DNA from: Hymenobacter pini
Lineage (GTDB): Bacteria > Bacteroidota > Bacteroidia > Cytophagales > Hymenobacteraceae
Reading direction: 5' to 3'
DNA: 64,000 nt
NCBI RefSeq assembly: GCF_020421205.1
Contig: NZ_JAIZZH010000001.1
Coordinates: 682,001 to 746,000, forward strand
The notes below the pieces were generated by a model. The model worked only from the letters and a program-made list of their open reading frames with translations. It made no database searches and was not told where the DNA came from. The translations under genes and the position numbers were made by a program. Below, in pieces: positions 24,662-32,570 of this stretch (the first letter of the stretch is position 1; the number at the start of each line of letters is the position of its first letter).

Positions 24662-25948
24662 CTATTCGGCGTTGAACACCGGGCGGCCCACGGCGTAGTT
24701 GAGTTGTTCGAAGGCGCGCACCCGGTTGGCGCGCAGGCTGTTGAGCTGCACCAGGTTGTTCTTGTAGCTCTCGTAGAAATCCAGGAACTCCACAATGGTG
24801 AGGTTGCGCTTGGCGTAGCTCTCGTCAATGCCCTTCATCAGGCGGTCGAAGTCGGAGGTTTCCCGGTCGGTGCCCTGGTAGAGCTGATCGTTCTGGCGGG
24901 CCAGGCGCCAGGCTTCCTGCACGTCGTTCTGCACCTGCAGCTGCTGCTGGCCCAACTGGGCCTTGCTTACCTCAATCTGGTTCTGGGCGGTGCGGATATT
25001 GCCCTGGTTGCGGTTGAAAATGGGCACGGCCACGCCCAGCGTAACGGCGTTGTAGTTCTGGATGTAGTTGCCGGCCCGGTCGTACACGTAGCCCACGGCC
25101 AGGTCGGGGGTAGCCAGGGCGCGTTGCAGGCGTAGGTTCTGGGTTTGCTGCTGCACGGCGGCCTGGCGGGCTTTCAGGTCGGCGCGGTTCACCTGGGCTG
25201 AGTCGATGAGCTGCGCCTCGGTGCGGCCAGTCAGGCTCAGGGCTTTCAGGCGGTTCTGGTCGGCCTGGGGCAGGTAGTAGGCCCCGGTGGTGTCGCGCAT
25301 CAGGGTGCGCAGGTCGGCCTGCTGAGAGGCAATGTCGTTGAGCAGGGCCTGCCGCTCGTTGCGGAGCTGAAACAGGAAGGCTTTCAGCCGAATCACTTCT
25401 TTCAGGGCAATGTTGCCCTTGTCGTACTGCCCTTGGTACAGGCTCACGGTGCGCTGAAAGCTGGCTACTTCCTTATCGTACACACCCACGCTCTGCTGCT
25501 TGAAATACAGGTCGTAGAAAGTGCTGCGGAGCTGATAGCGCAGGGTACGCAGCAAATCCTGAAAGGTGAACTGCTCCACCAGCGCATTTTGCTGGGCCAC
25601 GCTGGCGGCGGCTTTGCGGCGGCCGGCTATGGCAAACAACTGCTGCACCTGCACTATGGAGTTGCCGGTTTTGGTCACATCCAGCACCTTGTGGGTGAAC
25701 TGGTTGTAGGCGTTCTGCTCGATGGAAACCGTGGGGTTGTCCCAGAGCCGGGCCTGCAGAATCTGGGCCTCGGCGGCCGACACGTTGTAGCGCTGAGCCA
25801 GCAGGTTCAGGTTGTTCTGTACGAACCGCTGTTCGGCGTCGGAGAGGGTAAGCCGCACCGTATCGCCGATGAGGGGAGCGGCCGCGGCGGGGGGGGTAAG
25901 AAGGCCGAGCAGCAGGGCCGCCATCAGCACGAAAACAGAGCGTTGCAT
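24662..25948 (-). CDS. czcC: CzcC-type TolC-family outer-membrane efflux channel
   Basis: An outer-membrane factor of about 428 residues. The start at 25948 is preferred over the frame's upstream ATG at 25975: it opens the signal peptide MQRSVFVLMAALLLGLLTPPAAA, and the upstream ATG would coincide with the likely -7 promoter box at 25973-25980. The body shows two internally similar halves with long amphipathic helices (LTLSDAEQRFVQNNLNLLAQRY; then LQVQNDVQEAWRLARQ), as in TolC. It is the first gene of the czcCBA operon and provides the exit duct for the exported metal. Confidence 0.9.
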   Translation of the reverse strand: MQRSVFVLMAALLLGLLTPPAAAAPLIGDTVRLTLSDAEQRFVQNNLNLLAQRYNVSAAEAQILQARLWDNPTVSIEQNAYNQFTHKVLDVTKTGNSIVQVQQLFAIAGRRKAAASVAQQNALVEQFTFQDLLRTLRYQLRSTFYDLYFKQQSVGVYDKEVASFQRTVSLYQGQYDKGNIALKEVIRLKAFLFQLRNERQALLNDIASQQADLRTLMRDTTGAYYLPQADQNRLKALSLTGRTEAQLIDSAQVNRADLKARQAAVQQQTQNLRLQRALATPDLAVGYVYDRAGNYIQNYNAVTLGVAVPIFNRNQGNIRTAQNQIEVSKAQLGQQQLQVQNDVQEAWRLARQNDQLYQGTDRETSDFDRLMKGIDESYAKRNLTIVEFLDFYESYKNNLVQLNSLRANRVRAFEQLNYAVGRPVFNAE

Positions 25949-25972
25949 AACCGGATTCGGTGGTTGGTTATG

Positions 25973-25980
25973 CAAGAGTA
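25973..25980 (-). promoter_or_regulatory. Candidate -7 promoter box of czcCBA
   Basis: On the minus strand the sequence reads TACTCTTG, one base off the Bacteroidota box TAnnTTTG. It lies 25 bases before the chosen czcC start and about 10 bases downstream of four phased repeats. Confidence 0.45.
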
Positions 25981-25990
25981 CGCCCCCCGT

Positions 25991-26034
25991 ATTAGGGCTG
26001 AATTAGAGGTAGATTAGAAACGGATTAGAGGGTA
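25991..26034 (-). promoter_or_regulatory. Four 11-bp phased direct repeats (ATTAGnnnnnn)
   Basis: ATTAG occurs at 25991, 26002, 26013 and 26024, exactly 11 bp apart; read with the operon it is CTAAT. Such phasing puts all copies on one face of the helix and is known for OmpR/PhoB-type response regulators. The block sits over the expected -33 region of czcCBA, which suits an activator. No such regulator is encoded nearby. Confidence 0.7.
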
Positions 26035-26099
26035 AGATTTTCTGATGAAAGCCCGTTTGAAGCTAATAGGAGCCTTTTGGGTAGATGGGCAAGCTGAAA

Positions 26100-26146
26100 A
26101 AAGCCGGTACCGGAAGCTGCTCCTGGCAACTTCCGGTACCGGCTTT
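26100..26146. terminator. Terminator downstream of the paa cluster
   Basis: Perfect 17-bp stem AAAGCCGGTACCGGAAG / CTTCCGGTACCGGCTTT, preceded by an A-run that gives a U-run on the minus-strand transcript. It lies about 40 bases after the last gene of the paa cluster. Confidence 0.85.
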
Positions 26147-26185
26147 CGCTGAGCCCGATACGTTTTTCTTGTCAGCTATAGCGGG

Positions 26186-26956
26186 TTAGCTTTTAAACCG
26201 CTGCAGGGCCTGCCGGGTGAAGTCGGACAGGACCAGCCGGCCGCTGATGCCGGCGCGCTCCACCAGCAGTGAATCCCAATGCTCGGTGCCCTGCCAGAGT
26301 ACCTGCTTCAGCTCGCGCAGCGCTTCGGGATTGTAGCTGGCCAACTTGCCGGCAAAGGCGGTTACGGCCTCGTCGAGGTGGCGGATGGTGTCGTGCACCT
26401 CGGCGTACAGGCCGTGGTTGCAGGCCCAGGTGGCTGTGCGGAACTCGGCCGCATCCAGGGCCAGCTGGGCAAAGGCCGCCTTCCCGATTTTACGCTCCAC
26501 AGCCGGACCCACCACAAACGGACCAATGCCCACCACCAGCTCGCTGAGCTTCACCCAGGCCTGCTGGGTGGCGAAGCAGTAATCGGTAGCCGCGGCCACG
26601 CCCACGCCGCCGCCAATGGCTTTGCCCTGCACCCGGCCAATGATAATTTTGGGGCAGGTGCGGCAGGCGTTAATCACCTTGGCAAAACCCGAAAAGAAGG
26701 CCTGGCCCTGGGCCTCGTCTTCAATGGCCATCAGCTCATCAAAGGATGCCCCGGCGCAGAAGGTTTTGTCGCCCTCACTGCGCAGGACGATAACCTTCGT
26801 GGCCGCCTCCTGGCCTACGCGGGTGATGGTTTCGGCCAGCTCCGTGAGCAGGACTCCGGGCAGGGAGTTATGGCTGGGGTGGAAGAAGCTGATGGTAGCC
26901 ACGCCCCGGTCATCGGTGGTGGTTTCTACTTTGCCGGCGTTAAGAATGTCGTTCAT
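26186..26956 (-). CDS. Enoyl-CoA hydratase/isomerase family protein
   Basis: A 256-residue crotonase-fold protein. The start at 26956 (MNDILNAGKVETTTDDRG) is preferred; the frame extends to 27040 but that part would overlap the gap and has no family similarity. The oxyanion-hole blocks are DKTFCAGASFDELM near residue 68 and GRVQGKAIGGGVGVAAATDY near residue 110. It is the last gene of the phenylacetate cluster, 35 bases after the DUF7660-like gene. A second enzyme of the same fold (paaG) is in the cluster, so this one may be the PaaF-type hydratase of the pathway. That is inference from context. Confidence 0.85.
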   Translation of the reverse strand: MNDILNAGKVETTTDDRGVATISFFHPSHNSLPGVLLTELAETITRVGQEAATKVIVLRSEGDKTFCAGASFDELMAIEDEAQGQAFFSGFAKVINACRTCPKIIIGRVQGKAIGGGVGVAAATDYCFATQQAWVKLSELVVGIGPFVVGPAVERKIGKAAFAQLALDAAEFRTATWACNHGLYAEVHDTIRHLDEAVTAFAGKLASYNPEALRELKQVLWQGTEHWDSLLVERAGISGRLVLSDFTRQALQRFKS

Positions 26957-26991
26957 GGGTGGGGTGAGGGGTAGGTGTTGTAGCAAACAGA

Positions 26992-27249
26992 CTATTCGTA
27001 CACGCTGGCACCCCGCAAAATATTTGTGAAATTTTGCCAAGTGGGTTCATCGGCGTTGAGTGGTTGACGGGTGTTATCGTAGAAGCCCTGAATGTCTTCA
27101 GCGTAAGCGGCCATGGCTTCCAGAAACCTTTCCAGCGTCTGGTTTTCCCATTTATGCGGATTCGTTAGTAAATCCTGATGTAGAAGTATCAGGAATTTAG
27201 CGAAATCTGCCCGGCTATTTACCGGCATATTCGTCAAGAAGTCAGGCAT
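26992..27249 (-). CDS. DUF7660-like small protein
   Basis: An 85-residue protein starting at 27249, 2 bases after the paaZ stop. The pattern 'SRADFAKFLILLHQDLLTNP..WEN.TLERFLEAMAAYAEDIQGFY' followed by 'P.W..F..IL.GASVYE' is that of DUF7660, a small family found in many bacteria, often near toxin-immunity or unrelated genes. It is probably cytoplasmic; function unknown. A longer reading of the same frame (to 27456) runs inside paaZ and is an antisense-free shadow. The base composition is lower in GC than paaZ, which suggests recent acquisition into the operon. Confidence 0.72.
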   Translation of the reverse strand: MPDFLTNMPVNSRADFAKFLILLHQDLLTNPHKWENQTLERFLEAMAAYAEDIQGFYDNTRQPLNADEPTWQNFTNILRGASVYE

Positions 27250-27251
27250 AA

Positions 27252-29312
27252 CTACTCTTGGTTCTTCTTTTTCACCATCGTGAGGATGGTGGCTACGGCC
27301 ACGGTTTCGCCGGTCTGGTCGGTTACTTCTACCAGCCAGCGCACGATGCCCTTGGCTACGTCGGTTTCGTCGCGTTTCTCCTGGCCGATTTTCTCTTTCA
27401 CCGTGAGCGTCACGCCGATGGTGGTGCCGGGGTACACGGGCTTGGTGAAGCGGCACTCGTCGAGGCCGTAGTTGAGCAGCACGGGGCCCTTGCGCGGGTC
27501 CACGAACATGCCGGCGGCCTTGCTCAGGATGTAGTAGCCGTGGGCCACGCGGCCGGTGAAGAGCGTGCCTTCCAGCGAGGTTTCATCCACGTGGGCGTAG
27601 AAATTGTCGCCCGAAACCTGCGCGAAGTTGGTAATGTCGGCTTCCGTGACGGTGTGCTTGTGCGTCACGTAGGCCTGCCCGATTTCCAGCTCCTCGAAGT
27701 AGTGCTGGAACGGGTGCTTGTCCTTCTCAATCTGCTTGGCCTTGGGCTGGTACACCTGGGTAATGGCCGTAATCATGCTAGGCGAGCCCTGCAAAGCCAC
27801 GCGCTGCATAAAATGCTCCACCCCCCGGATGCCGCCCATTTCCTGCCCGCCGCCCGCGCGGCCGGGGCCGCCGTGGATGAGCATGGGCAGGGGAGAGCCG
27901 TGGCCGGTGCTTTCCTTGGCCATTTCCTCGTTGAGCACCAGAATACGGCCGTGGTGGGTGGCCGCGCCCAGTACAAATTCCTGGGCTACCTCGGCGCTGT
28001 TGGTGGCAATGCTGGTCACCAGTGAGCCGCGGCCCATATTGGTCAAGCGCACAGCTTCGGCGGTGTCCTTATAAGGCATCAGCGTAGCCACCGGCCCAAA
28101 GGCCTCTACCTCGTGCGAGTCGAGGTGCTCGAAGGGACGCTCGTTCAGCAGTAGGATGGGGGAGATGAACGCGCCCTTGGCGGCATCGGCCCCGCGCTCC
28201 TGGCCCAGGATATTCACGTTGTCCAGGTCGCCGTACACGATGGGGGTGCGCTCGGCCAGGCGGCGCACTTTGTCGCGCAGAATGGCGGCCTGCTCACGGC
28301 CAGCCAGCGCGCCCATGCGCACGCCCTCGGCCAGCGGGTGCCCCACGGTGGTTTGGCTCAGGGCCTTGCCCAAGGCAATCTGCACGTCTTCCAGCAGGTT
28401 TTCGGGCACGATGATGCGGCGGATGGCGGTGCACTTCTGCCCGCATTTGGCCGTCATTTCCTTGCGTACTTCCTTCACAAACAGGTCGAACTCCGGGGTA
28501 CCCGGCTTGGCATCGAGGCCCAGTACGGCGGCGTTCAGCGAGTCGGCCTCCATGGTGAAGGGCACGGCCTCCTCCACAATGCGCGGGTGGGCGCGCAGCT
28601 TGCGGCCGGTGGCGGCCGAGCCGGTGAAGGTTACCACATCCTGGTAAGTCACGTGGTCGAGTATACCCTGGCCCGACCCCACTACCAGCTGCAGCGCGCC
28701 CTCGGGCAGAATGCCGGATTTGATGATTTCGCGCACCACGGCCTCGGTGAGGTAGGCGGTGGGCACGGCGGGCTTCACCACGGCGGGCATGCCGGCCAGC
28801 AGGTTCACTGCAATTTTCTCCAGCATCCCCCAAATGGGGAAGTTGTAGGCGTTGATGTGCACGGCCACGCCCTCCTTGGGCACCAGCAGGTGCTGGGCCA
28901 TGAAGGTGCCGCCCTTGCTCAGCCCCACCGGCTCGCCCTCCACGTAAAACGGCTTATCCGGAAACTTACGGCGCAGCGAGGCATTGGCAAACAGGTTGCC
29001 GATGCCGCCCTCAATGTCAATCCAGGAATCGGCGCGGGTGGCGCCGCTGCGGTAGCTCAGCTCGTAGAACTGCTCCTTGCGCTCCTGCAGGTAAAAGGCC
29101 AGGGCCTTGAGCATGCGGCCCCGCTCGTGGAACGTGAGTTTGCGCAGCGCGGGGTTACCCACGCGGCGGCCGTAGTCGAGGATGGAGGCAAAATCGTAGC
29201 CCTCGGGGTGGGCCAAGGCAATGACTTCGCCGGTGGAGGCATCGTAGAGTTCCTGCTGGTCGCCGGAGCCCGCCGCCCAGCGGCCGAGGGTGTAGTTTTC
29301 GAGAGTGGTCAT
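27252..29312 (-). CDS. paaZ: PaaZ, bifunctional oxepin-CoA hydrolase / aldehyde dehydrogenase
   Basis: A 686-residue two-domain enzyme of the phenylacetate pathway. Residues about 1-520 are an aldehyde dehydrogenase with FTGSAATGRKL and the active-site region KCGQKCTAIRR (catalytic Cys near residue 295). Residues about 540-686 are a MaoC-type hydratase with DNFYAHVDE and FTGRVAHGYY holding the Asp/His pair. In known PaaZ the hydratase opens the oxepin-CoA ring and the dehydrogenase oxidises the resulting semialdehyde. It follows paaI after a gap made of an inverted repeat. Length and motifs are complete. Confidence 0.96.
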   Translation of the reverse strand: MTTLENYTLGRWAAGSGDQQELYDASTGEVIALAHPEGYDFASILDYGRRVGNPALRKLTFHERGRMLKALAFYLQERKEQFYELSYRSGATRADSWIDIEGGIGNLFANASLRRKFPDKPFYVEGEPVGLSKGGTFMAQHLLVPKEGVAVHINAYNFPIWGMLEKIAVNLLAGMPAVVKPAVPTAYLTEAVVREIIKSGILPEGALQLVVGSGQGILDHVTYQDVVTFTGSAATGRKLRAHPRIVEEAVPFTMEADSLNAAVLGLDAKPGTPEFDLFVKEVRKEMTAKCGQKCTAIRRIIVPENLLEDVQIALGKALSQTTVGHPLAEGVRMGALAGREQAAILRDKVRRLAERTPIVYGDLDNVNILGQERGADAAKGAFISPILLLNERPFEHLDSHEVEAFGPVATLMPYKDTAEAVRLTNMGRGSLVTSIATNSAEVAQEFVLGAATHHGRILVLNEEMAKESTGHGSPLPMLIHGGPGRAGGGQEMGGIRGVEHFMQRVALQGSPSMITAITQVYQPKAKQIEKDKHPFQHYFEELEIGQAYVTHKHTVTEADITNFAQVSGDNFYAHVDETSLEGTLFTGRVAHGYYILSKAAGMFVDPRKGPVLLNYGLDECRFTKPVYPGTTIGVTLTVKEKIGQEKRDETDVAKGIVRWLVEVTDQTGETVAVATILTMVKKKNQE

Positions 29313-29320
29313 TATAACTC

Positions 29321-29419
29321 GTTTTTCGTTGTTGGTTTCTCGTTTTTCGTCAAATTGATTCGCGTTTTAAGAAGGATGACCAGAGTCATTACTTATCCGA
29401 AAAACCAACAACGAAAAAC
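29321..29419. repeat. Inverted repeat, CGTTTTTCGTTGTTGG type (paaI-paaZ gap)
   Basis: Arms 29321-29342 and 29398-29419, 22 nt with one mismatch; loop 55 nt. The arm consists of degenerate copies of CGTTTTT/CGTTGTTGGTTT. TTATAA stands outside both arms (29312-29317 and 29424-29429), extending the symmetry to the paaZ start and the paaI stop. It fills the whole gap. Confidence 0.88.
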
Positions 29420-29423
29420 AGCC

Positions 29424-29861
29424 TTATAATACTTCTATGCTACTGCGGTAGGCGGTGCCTTTGAACAGGGCCAGCAGGGTGCCGTGCTGGTTGGTGAGGC
29501 GTAGCTGGTACACGCCCACTTTGTGGCGGAGGCTTTCCTCGCGGGCTTCCACCGTAATCAGGTCGTCGAGGCGGCCGGGCTCCAGGTAGTCGATGGTGAC
29601 GCTCAGGGCCACGCTCTGGCGGCCGTGGCTGTTGCAGGCGAAGGCAAAAGCTGAATCGGCGGCGGCGAAGGCCACGCCCCCGTGCAGAATGCCGAAGCCG
29701 TTGAACATCTCGGGCCGCACCCGAAACTGCAGACGGCAGTAGCCGGGGGCCATCTCCGCCACCTCCAGCCCCAGCCACTGGCTAAAGGCGTCGTGTTCCA
29801 GCATCCGGTTTTTCACGGCCTCGGCGCGGGCCACTAGCTCAGCGGGCGTCGGCTGGCTCAT
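29424..29861 (-). CDS. paaI: PaaI, acyl-CoA thioesterase of the phenylacetate pathway
   Basis: A 145-residue hotdog-fold thioesterase. The block FNGFGILHGGVAFAAADSAFAFACNS near residue 55 holds the HGG motif and the catalytic Asp of the PaaI family; GRQSVALSVTIDYLEPG follows. PaaI is thought to release CoA from dead-end CoA adducts made when the pathway stalls. The start at 29861 lies inside the end of paaH, giving a 23-base overlap and suggesting translational coupling. Confidence 0.93.
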   Translation of the reverse strand: MSQPTPAELVARAEAVKNRMLEHDAFSQWLGLEVAEMAPGYCRLQFRVRPEMFNGFGILHGGVAFAAADSAFAFACNSHGRQSVALSVTIDYLEPGRLDDLITVEAREESLRHKVGVYQLRLTNQHGTLLALFKGTAYRSSIEVL

Positions 29862-31017
29862 GCTGCAGGAAGGGTTGATGGGCTTTCACCAGCCGGCGCA
29901 GCAGCGGGCTGGCGCGGTACCGGTCTTCGTGGTATTCTTCGTACAGCGCGTCGAGGGTGGCCAGCACGGTGGCGGGGCCCAACTCGTCGGCCCACTGCAG
30001 CAGGCCCTTGGGGTAGTTCACGCCCTTGGTCATGGCAAGCTCCAGGTCGGGGGCCGAGGCGACGCGCAGGTGCAGGGCGTCGGCGGCTTCGTTGATGAGC
30101 ATGGCCAGCACGCGCTGCACAATGCGGCGGCCCAGCGCCTCGTCGCGGGTGGGCTCGGGCAGGGTGGCCCCGTCCCGGTAGTCGTAAAAGCCGCGGCCCG
30201 ACTTGTGGCCATAGTAACCGGCCTCAAACAGGCGCTTCTGGGTGAAGCTGGGTTTGTAGCGCGGGTCGAAAAAGAACGAAGTGAACACCGATTCCGTGAC
30301 GCGGTAGTTCACGTCGTGCCCGATGAAATCCATCAACTGAAACGGCCCCATGCGGAAGCCACCCAGCTCGGTCAAGGACCAGTCTATGGTGGCGGCGTCG
30401 GCTACGCCTTCTTCCAGCAGCCGGATGGCCTCGCCGTAGAAGGGCCGGGCAATGCGGTTCACAATGAAGCCCGGCGTGTCTTTGCACAGCACCGGCAGCT
30501 TGCCCCAACTCTGCACCAATTGGCGGATTTCCTCGGCCAGTCCGGCGCGCGTCTGCACCGCTGGAATCACCTCCACCAGCTGCATCAGCGGGGCGGGGTT
30601 GAAGAAGTGGATGCCGATAAACCGCTCGGGCCGCTGGCAGGCCGCCGCAATGCTGGCAATGGACAACGACGACGTGTTGGACGCCAGCACGCAGTCGGCC
30701 GAAACCACCAGCTCTACTTCCCGAAACAGCTGCTGCTTCACGCCCAGATCTTCCACAATGGCTTCCAGCACCAGCCCGCAGTCGGCAAACTGGCCAAGCT
30801 CGGTGGTGGGCTGCACGCGGGCGGCGGCGGCTTCGGCCGCTTCCGCGGTGAGCTTACCTTTCTCCGCCAGCTTCTGCAGGCCGCCGCGGATGCCGGCCAC
30901 GGCCCGGTCCAGGGCGGCCGTGTTCTGGTCGAGCAGGCGCACCGGGTGCCCGGCCTGGGCTACCACCTGCGCAATACCCGCCCCCATGGCCCCGCTGCCA
31001 ATAATTCCGATAGTCAT
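29839..31017 (-). CDS. paaH: PaaH, 3-hydroxyacyl-CoA dehydrogenase
   Basis: A 392-residue NAD-dependent dehydrogenase. The nucleotide-binding turn is at the N-terminus (IGIIGSGAMGAGIAQVVAQAG); the catalytic His is in FIGIHFFNPAPLM near residue 140, with NRIARPFYGEA near residue 205. The first dehydrogenase domain (to about 285) is followed by a second short C-terminal domain (about 295-380), as in PaaC/PaaH-type enzymes. It oxidises 3-hydroxyadipyl-CoA in the pathway. It overlaps paaI and is separated from paaG by a gap that is almost wholly an inverted repeat. Confidence 0.94.
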   Translation of the reverse strand: MTIGIIGSGAMGAGIAQVVAQAGHPVRLLDQNTAALDRAVAGIRGGLQKLAEKGKLTAEAAEAAAARVQPTTELGQFADCGLVLEAIVEDLGVKQQLFREVELVVSADCVLASNTSSLSIASIAAACQRPERFIGIHFFNPAPLMQLVEVIPAVQTRAGLAEEIRQLVQSWGKLPVLCKDTPGFIVNRIARPFYGEAIRLLEEGVADAATIDWSLTELGGFRMGPFQLMDFIGHDVNYRVTESVFTSFFFDPRYKPSFTQKRLFEAGYYGHKSGRGFYDYRDGATLPEPTRDEALGRRIVQRVLAMLINEAADALHLRVASAPDLELAMTKGVNYPKGLLQWADELGPATVLATLDALYEEYHEDRYRASPLLRRLVKAHQPFLQHEPADAR

Positions 31018-31021
31018 GATG

Positions 31022-31117
31022 TAGTTGTCAGTTATTGGTTGTCAGTTGTTAGTGAGTGGTTGTCAATTGTGGGGTATGATATAAGCCTGACAACTGACAA
31101 CCAGCAACTGACAACTA
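31022..31117. repeat. Inverted repeat, GTTGTCAGTT type (paaG-paaH gap)
   Basis: Arms 31022-31052 and 31087-31117, 31 nt with three mismatches; loop 34 nt. The arm repeats GTTGTCAGTT with variation. The last three bases of the right arm (31115-31117) are the paaG stop codon, and the left arm begins 5 bases before the paaH start, so the element is the whole gap. Confidence 0.9.
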
Positions 31118-31894
31118 ATTTCCGGTAAACGTGGGCTGGCGTTTTTCCAGGAAGGCGGCAACGCCTTCTTTGTAGTCGGCGGTGCTGCCGGCGCGGAGCT
31201 GGTAGTCGCCCTCGGCGCGCAGCTGGCGGGTGAGGTCGTTGCCGAAGCTTTGGTTGAGCAGCTGCTTGGTGTAGGCCAGGCCTTTGGTGGGCATGGCGGC
31301 CAGCTTACGGGCCAGGGCGTCGGCCTCCTGCTCGAAGGTGTCGTCGGGGAAGGTTTTGTAGATCATGCCCATCTGCACGGCTTCCTGGGCCGATACCTTG
31401 TCGCCGGTCATCATCAGGGCCGAAGCGCGCTGCATGCCAATGAGGCGGGGCAGGAAGTAGGTGCCGGCGCTATCCGGAATCAGCCCGATTTTGCTGAACG
31501 CCTGAATAAACGAGGCCGACTCCTTCGCCACTACCACATCACAGGCCAGGGCCAGGTTAGCCCCCGCGCCGGCGGCTATGCCATTCACGGCCGCCACCAC
31601 CGGCTTGTCCAACGCCCGAATCAGTTCCACAATGGGGTTATAGTGCTTCTCCACGATGTCGGCCACCTCGGGAGCATTGGGGCCGGTAATTTCGGCCAGG
31701 TCCTGGCCAGCACAGAAGGCTTTGCCTGTGCCGGTGAGCAACACGGCGCGCACTTCGGGATTCTGCTGGCACTCGCGCAAATGCTGCTGCAGCGCCAGCG
31801 CCACGTCTTTATTGACGCTGTTGAATACCTGCGGCCGGTTGAAGCGGATGGTCGCTACGCCGCCATCAAGGGAGAAATGGAGAGAGTCGGTCAT
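31115..31894 (-). CDS. paaG: PaaG, epoxyphenylacetyl-CoA isomerase
   Basis: A 259-residue crotonase-fold protein starting at 31894 (MTDSLHFSLDGGVATIRFNRP); a start six codons upstream is possible but less conserved. The oxyanion-hole blocks are TGKAFCAGQDLAEI near residue 62 and AVNGIAAGAGANLALACD near residue 105. Conserved acid near residue 138 (IPDSAGTYFLPRL) fits the isomerase role. PaaG converts the ring epoxide of phenylacetyl-CoA to the oxepin. It sits between two repeat-filled gaps. Confidence 0.92.
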   Translation of the reverse strand: MTDSLHFSLDGGVATIRFNRPQVFNSVNKDVALALQQHLRECQQNPEVRAVLLTGTGKAFCAGQDLAEITGPNAPEVADIVEKHYNPIVELIRALDKPVVAAVNGIAAGAGANLALACDVVVAKESASFIQAFSKIGLIPDSAGTYFLPRLIGMQRASALMMTGDKVSAQEAVQMGMIYKTFPDDTFEQEADALARKLAAMPTKGLAYTKQLLNQSFGNDLTRQLRAEGDYQLRAGSTADYKEGVAAFLEKRQPTFTGN

Positions 31895-31904
31895 ATGTGG
31901 GAGG

Positions 31905-32068
31905 GACCTCACCCCCTAGCCCCCTCTCCTCGGGGAGAGGGGAACTAGCTCTAGCTTTTATATTTCTAGAAAGTAGAGCTGGCTTGGGGGCGAGTGGAAT
32001 TAGGGTTAAGAATCACTAGAAACTAGTTCCCCCCTCTCCCCGAGGAGAGGGGGCTAGGGGGTGAGGTC
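31905..32068. repeat. Inverted repeat, CCCCTCTCCTCGGGGAGAGG type (paaD-paaG gap)
   Basis: Arms 31905-31948 (44 nt) and 32023-32068 (46 nt) match except for a 2-nt indel; loop 74 nt. Each arm contains its own palindrome (CCCCTCTCC / GGAGAGGGG). The right arm reaches 2 bases into the paaD stop codon; the left arm ends 10 bases before the paaG start. Confidence 0.93.
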
Positions 32069-32570
32069 AATGGCATTTGAAGTAGTCAAAGGGCTCCAGG
32101 CAGTCATTGCACTGGTAGTGTGCTTTGCAGGCCGTGGAGCCGAACTGGCTAACAAGCCGGGTGTTGGTGGATTTGCAGTGCGGGCAGCGCAGCACGGGCT
32201 CCTGCCCGAAGAGGTTGAGCACGTGGCCGGTGGCGTCCTGGGGCGGGGCAATACCGTAGGCTTCCAGCTTGTGCTTGCCGGCCTCCGACATCCACGCCGT
32301 CGTCCAGGCCGGGCTGAGCTGGTTGTGGATGTGGAGTTTGGTAATTCCTTCGGCCAGCAGCCGCAACCGGATATCGGTGGCAATGGTGTTCATGGCCGGG
32401 CAGCCGGAGTAGGTGGGCGTGATAGTCACGTGCACCTCGTCGCCGCGCAGCTCTACCCCGCGCACAATGCCTAGGTCCAGGATGCTGAGCACCGGCACCT
32501 CGGGGTCAGAAACCTCCTCCAGCAGCTGCCAGATGCGCTCCTCGGTGGGTGCCGTTGCATGCTCTACCAT
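32067..32570 (-). CDS. paaD: PaaD, phenylacetyl-CoA epoxidase maturation/accessory subunit
   Basis: A 167-residue protein. The N-terminal half is a DUF59/MIP18-type domain (LLEEVSDPEVPVLSILDLGIVRGVEL), linked in other proteins to iron-sulfur assembly. The C-terminal half is a zinc ribbon with CPHC near residue 135 and CNDC near residue 155. This is the standard PaaD build, the subunit thought to help assemble the epoxidase metal centre. It starts 7 bases inside the end of paaC. Confidence 0.93.
   Translation of the reverse strand: MVEHATAPTEERIWQLLEEVSDPEVPVLSILDLGIVRGVELRGDEVHVTITPTYSGCPAMNTIATDIRLRLLAEGITKLHIHNQLSPAWTTAWMSEAGKHKLEAYGIAPPQDATGHVLNLFGQEPVLRCPHCKSTNTRLVSQFGSTACKAHYQCNDCLEPFDYFKCH

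Noticed and set aside
27250..27456. Extension of the DUF7660-like gene into paaZ
   Set aside because: Overlaps paaZ in another frame and is Arg/His-rich, a typical out-of-frame product.
28338..29429. 363-residue open frame on the plus strand
   Set aside because: Antisense to paaZ and to the gap repeat; same shadow composition.
29839..29861. Possible frameshift between paaH and paaI
   Set aside because: The 23-base overlap is in different frames with intact ends on both proteins; a normal coupled overlap.
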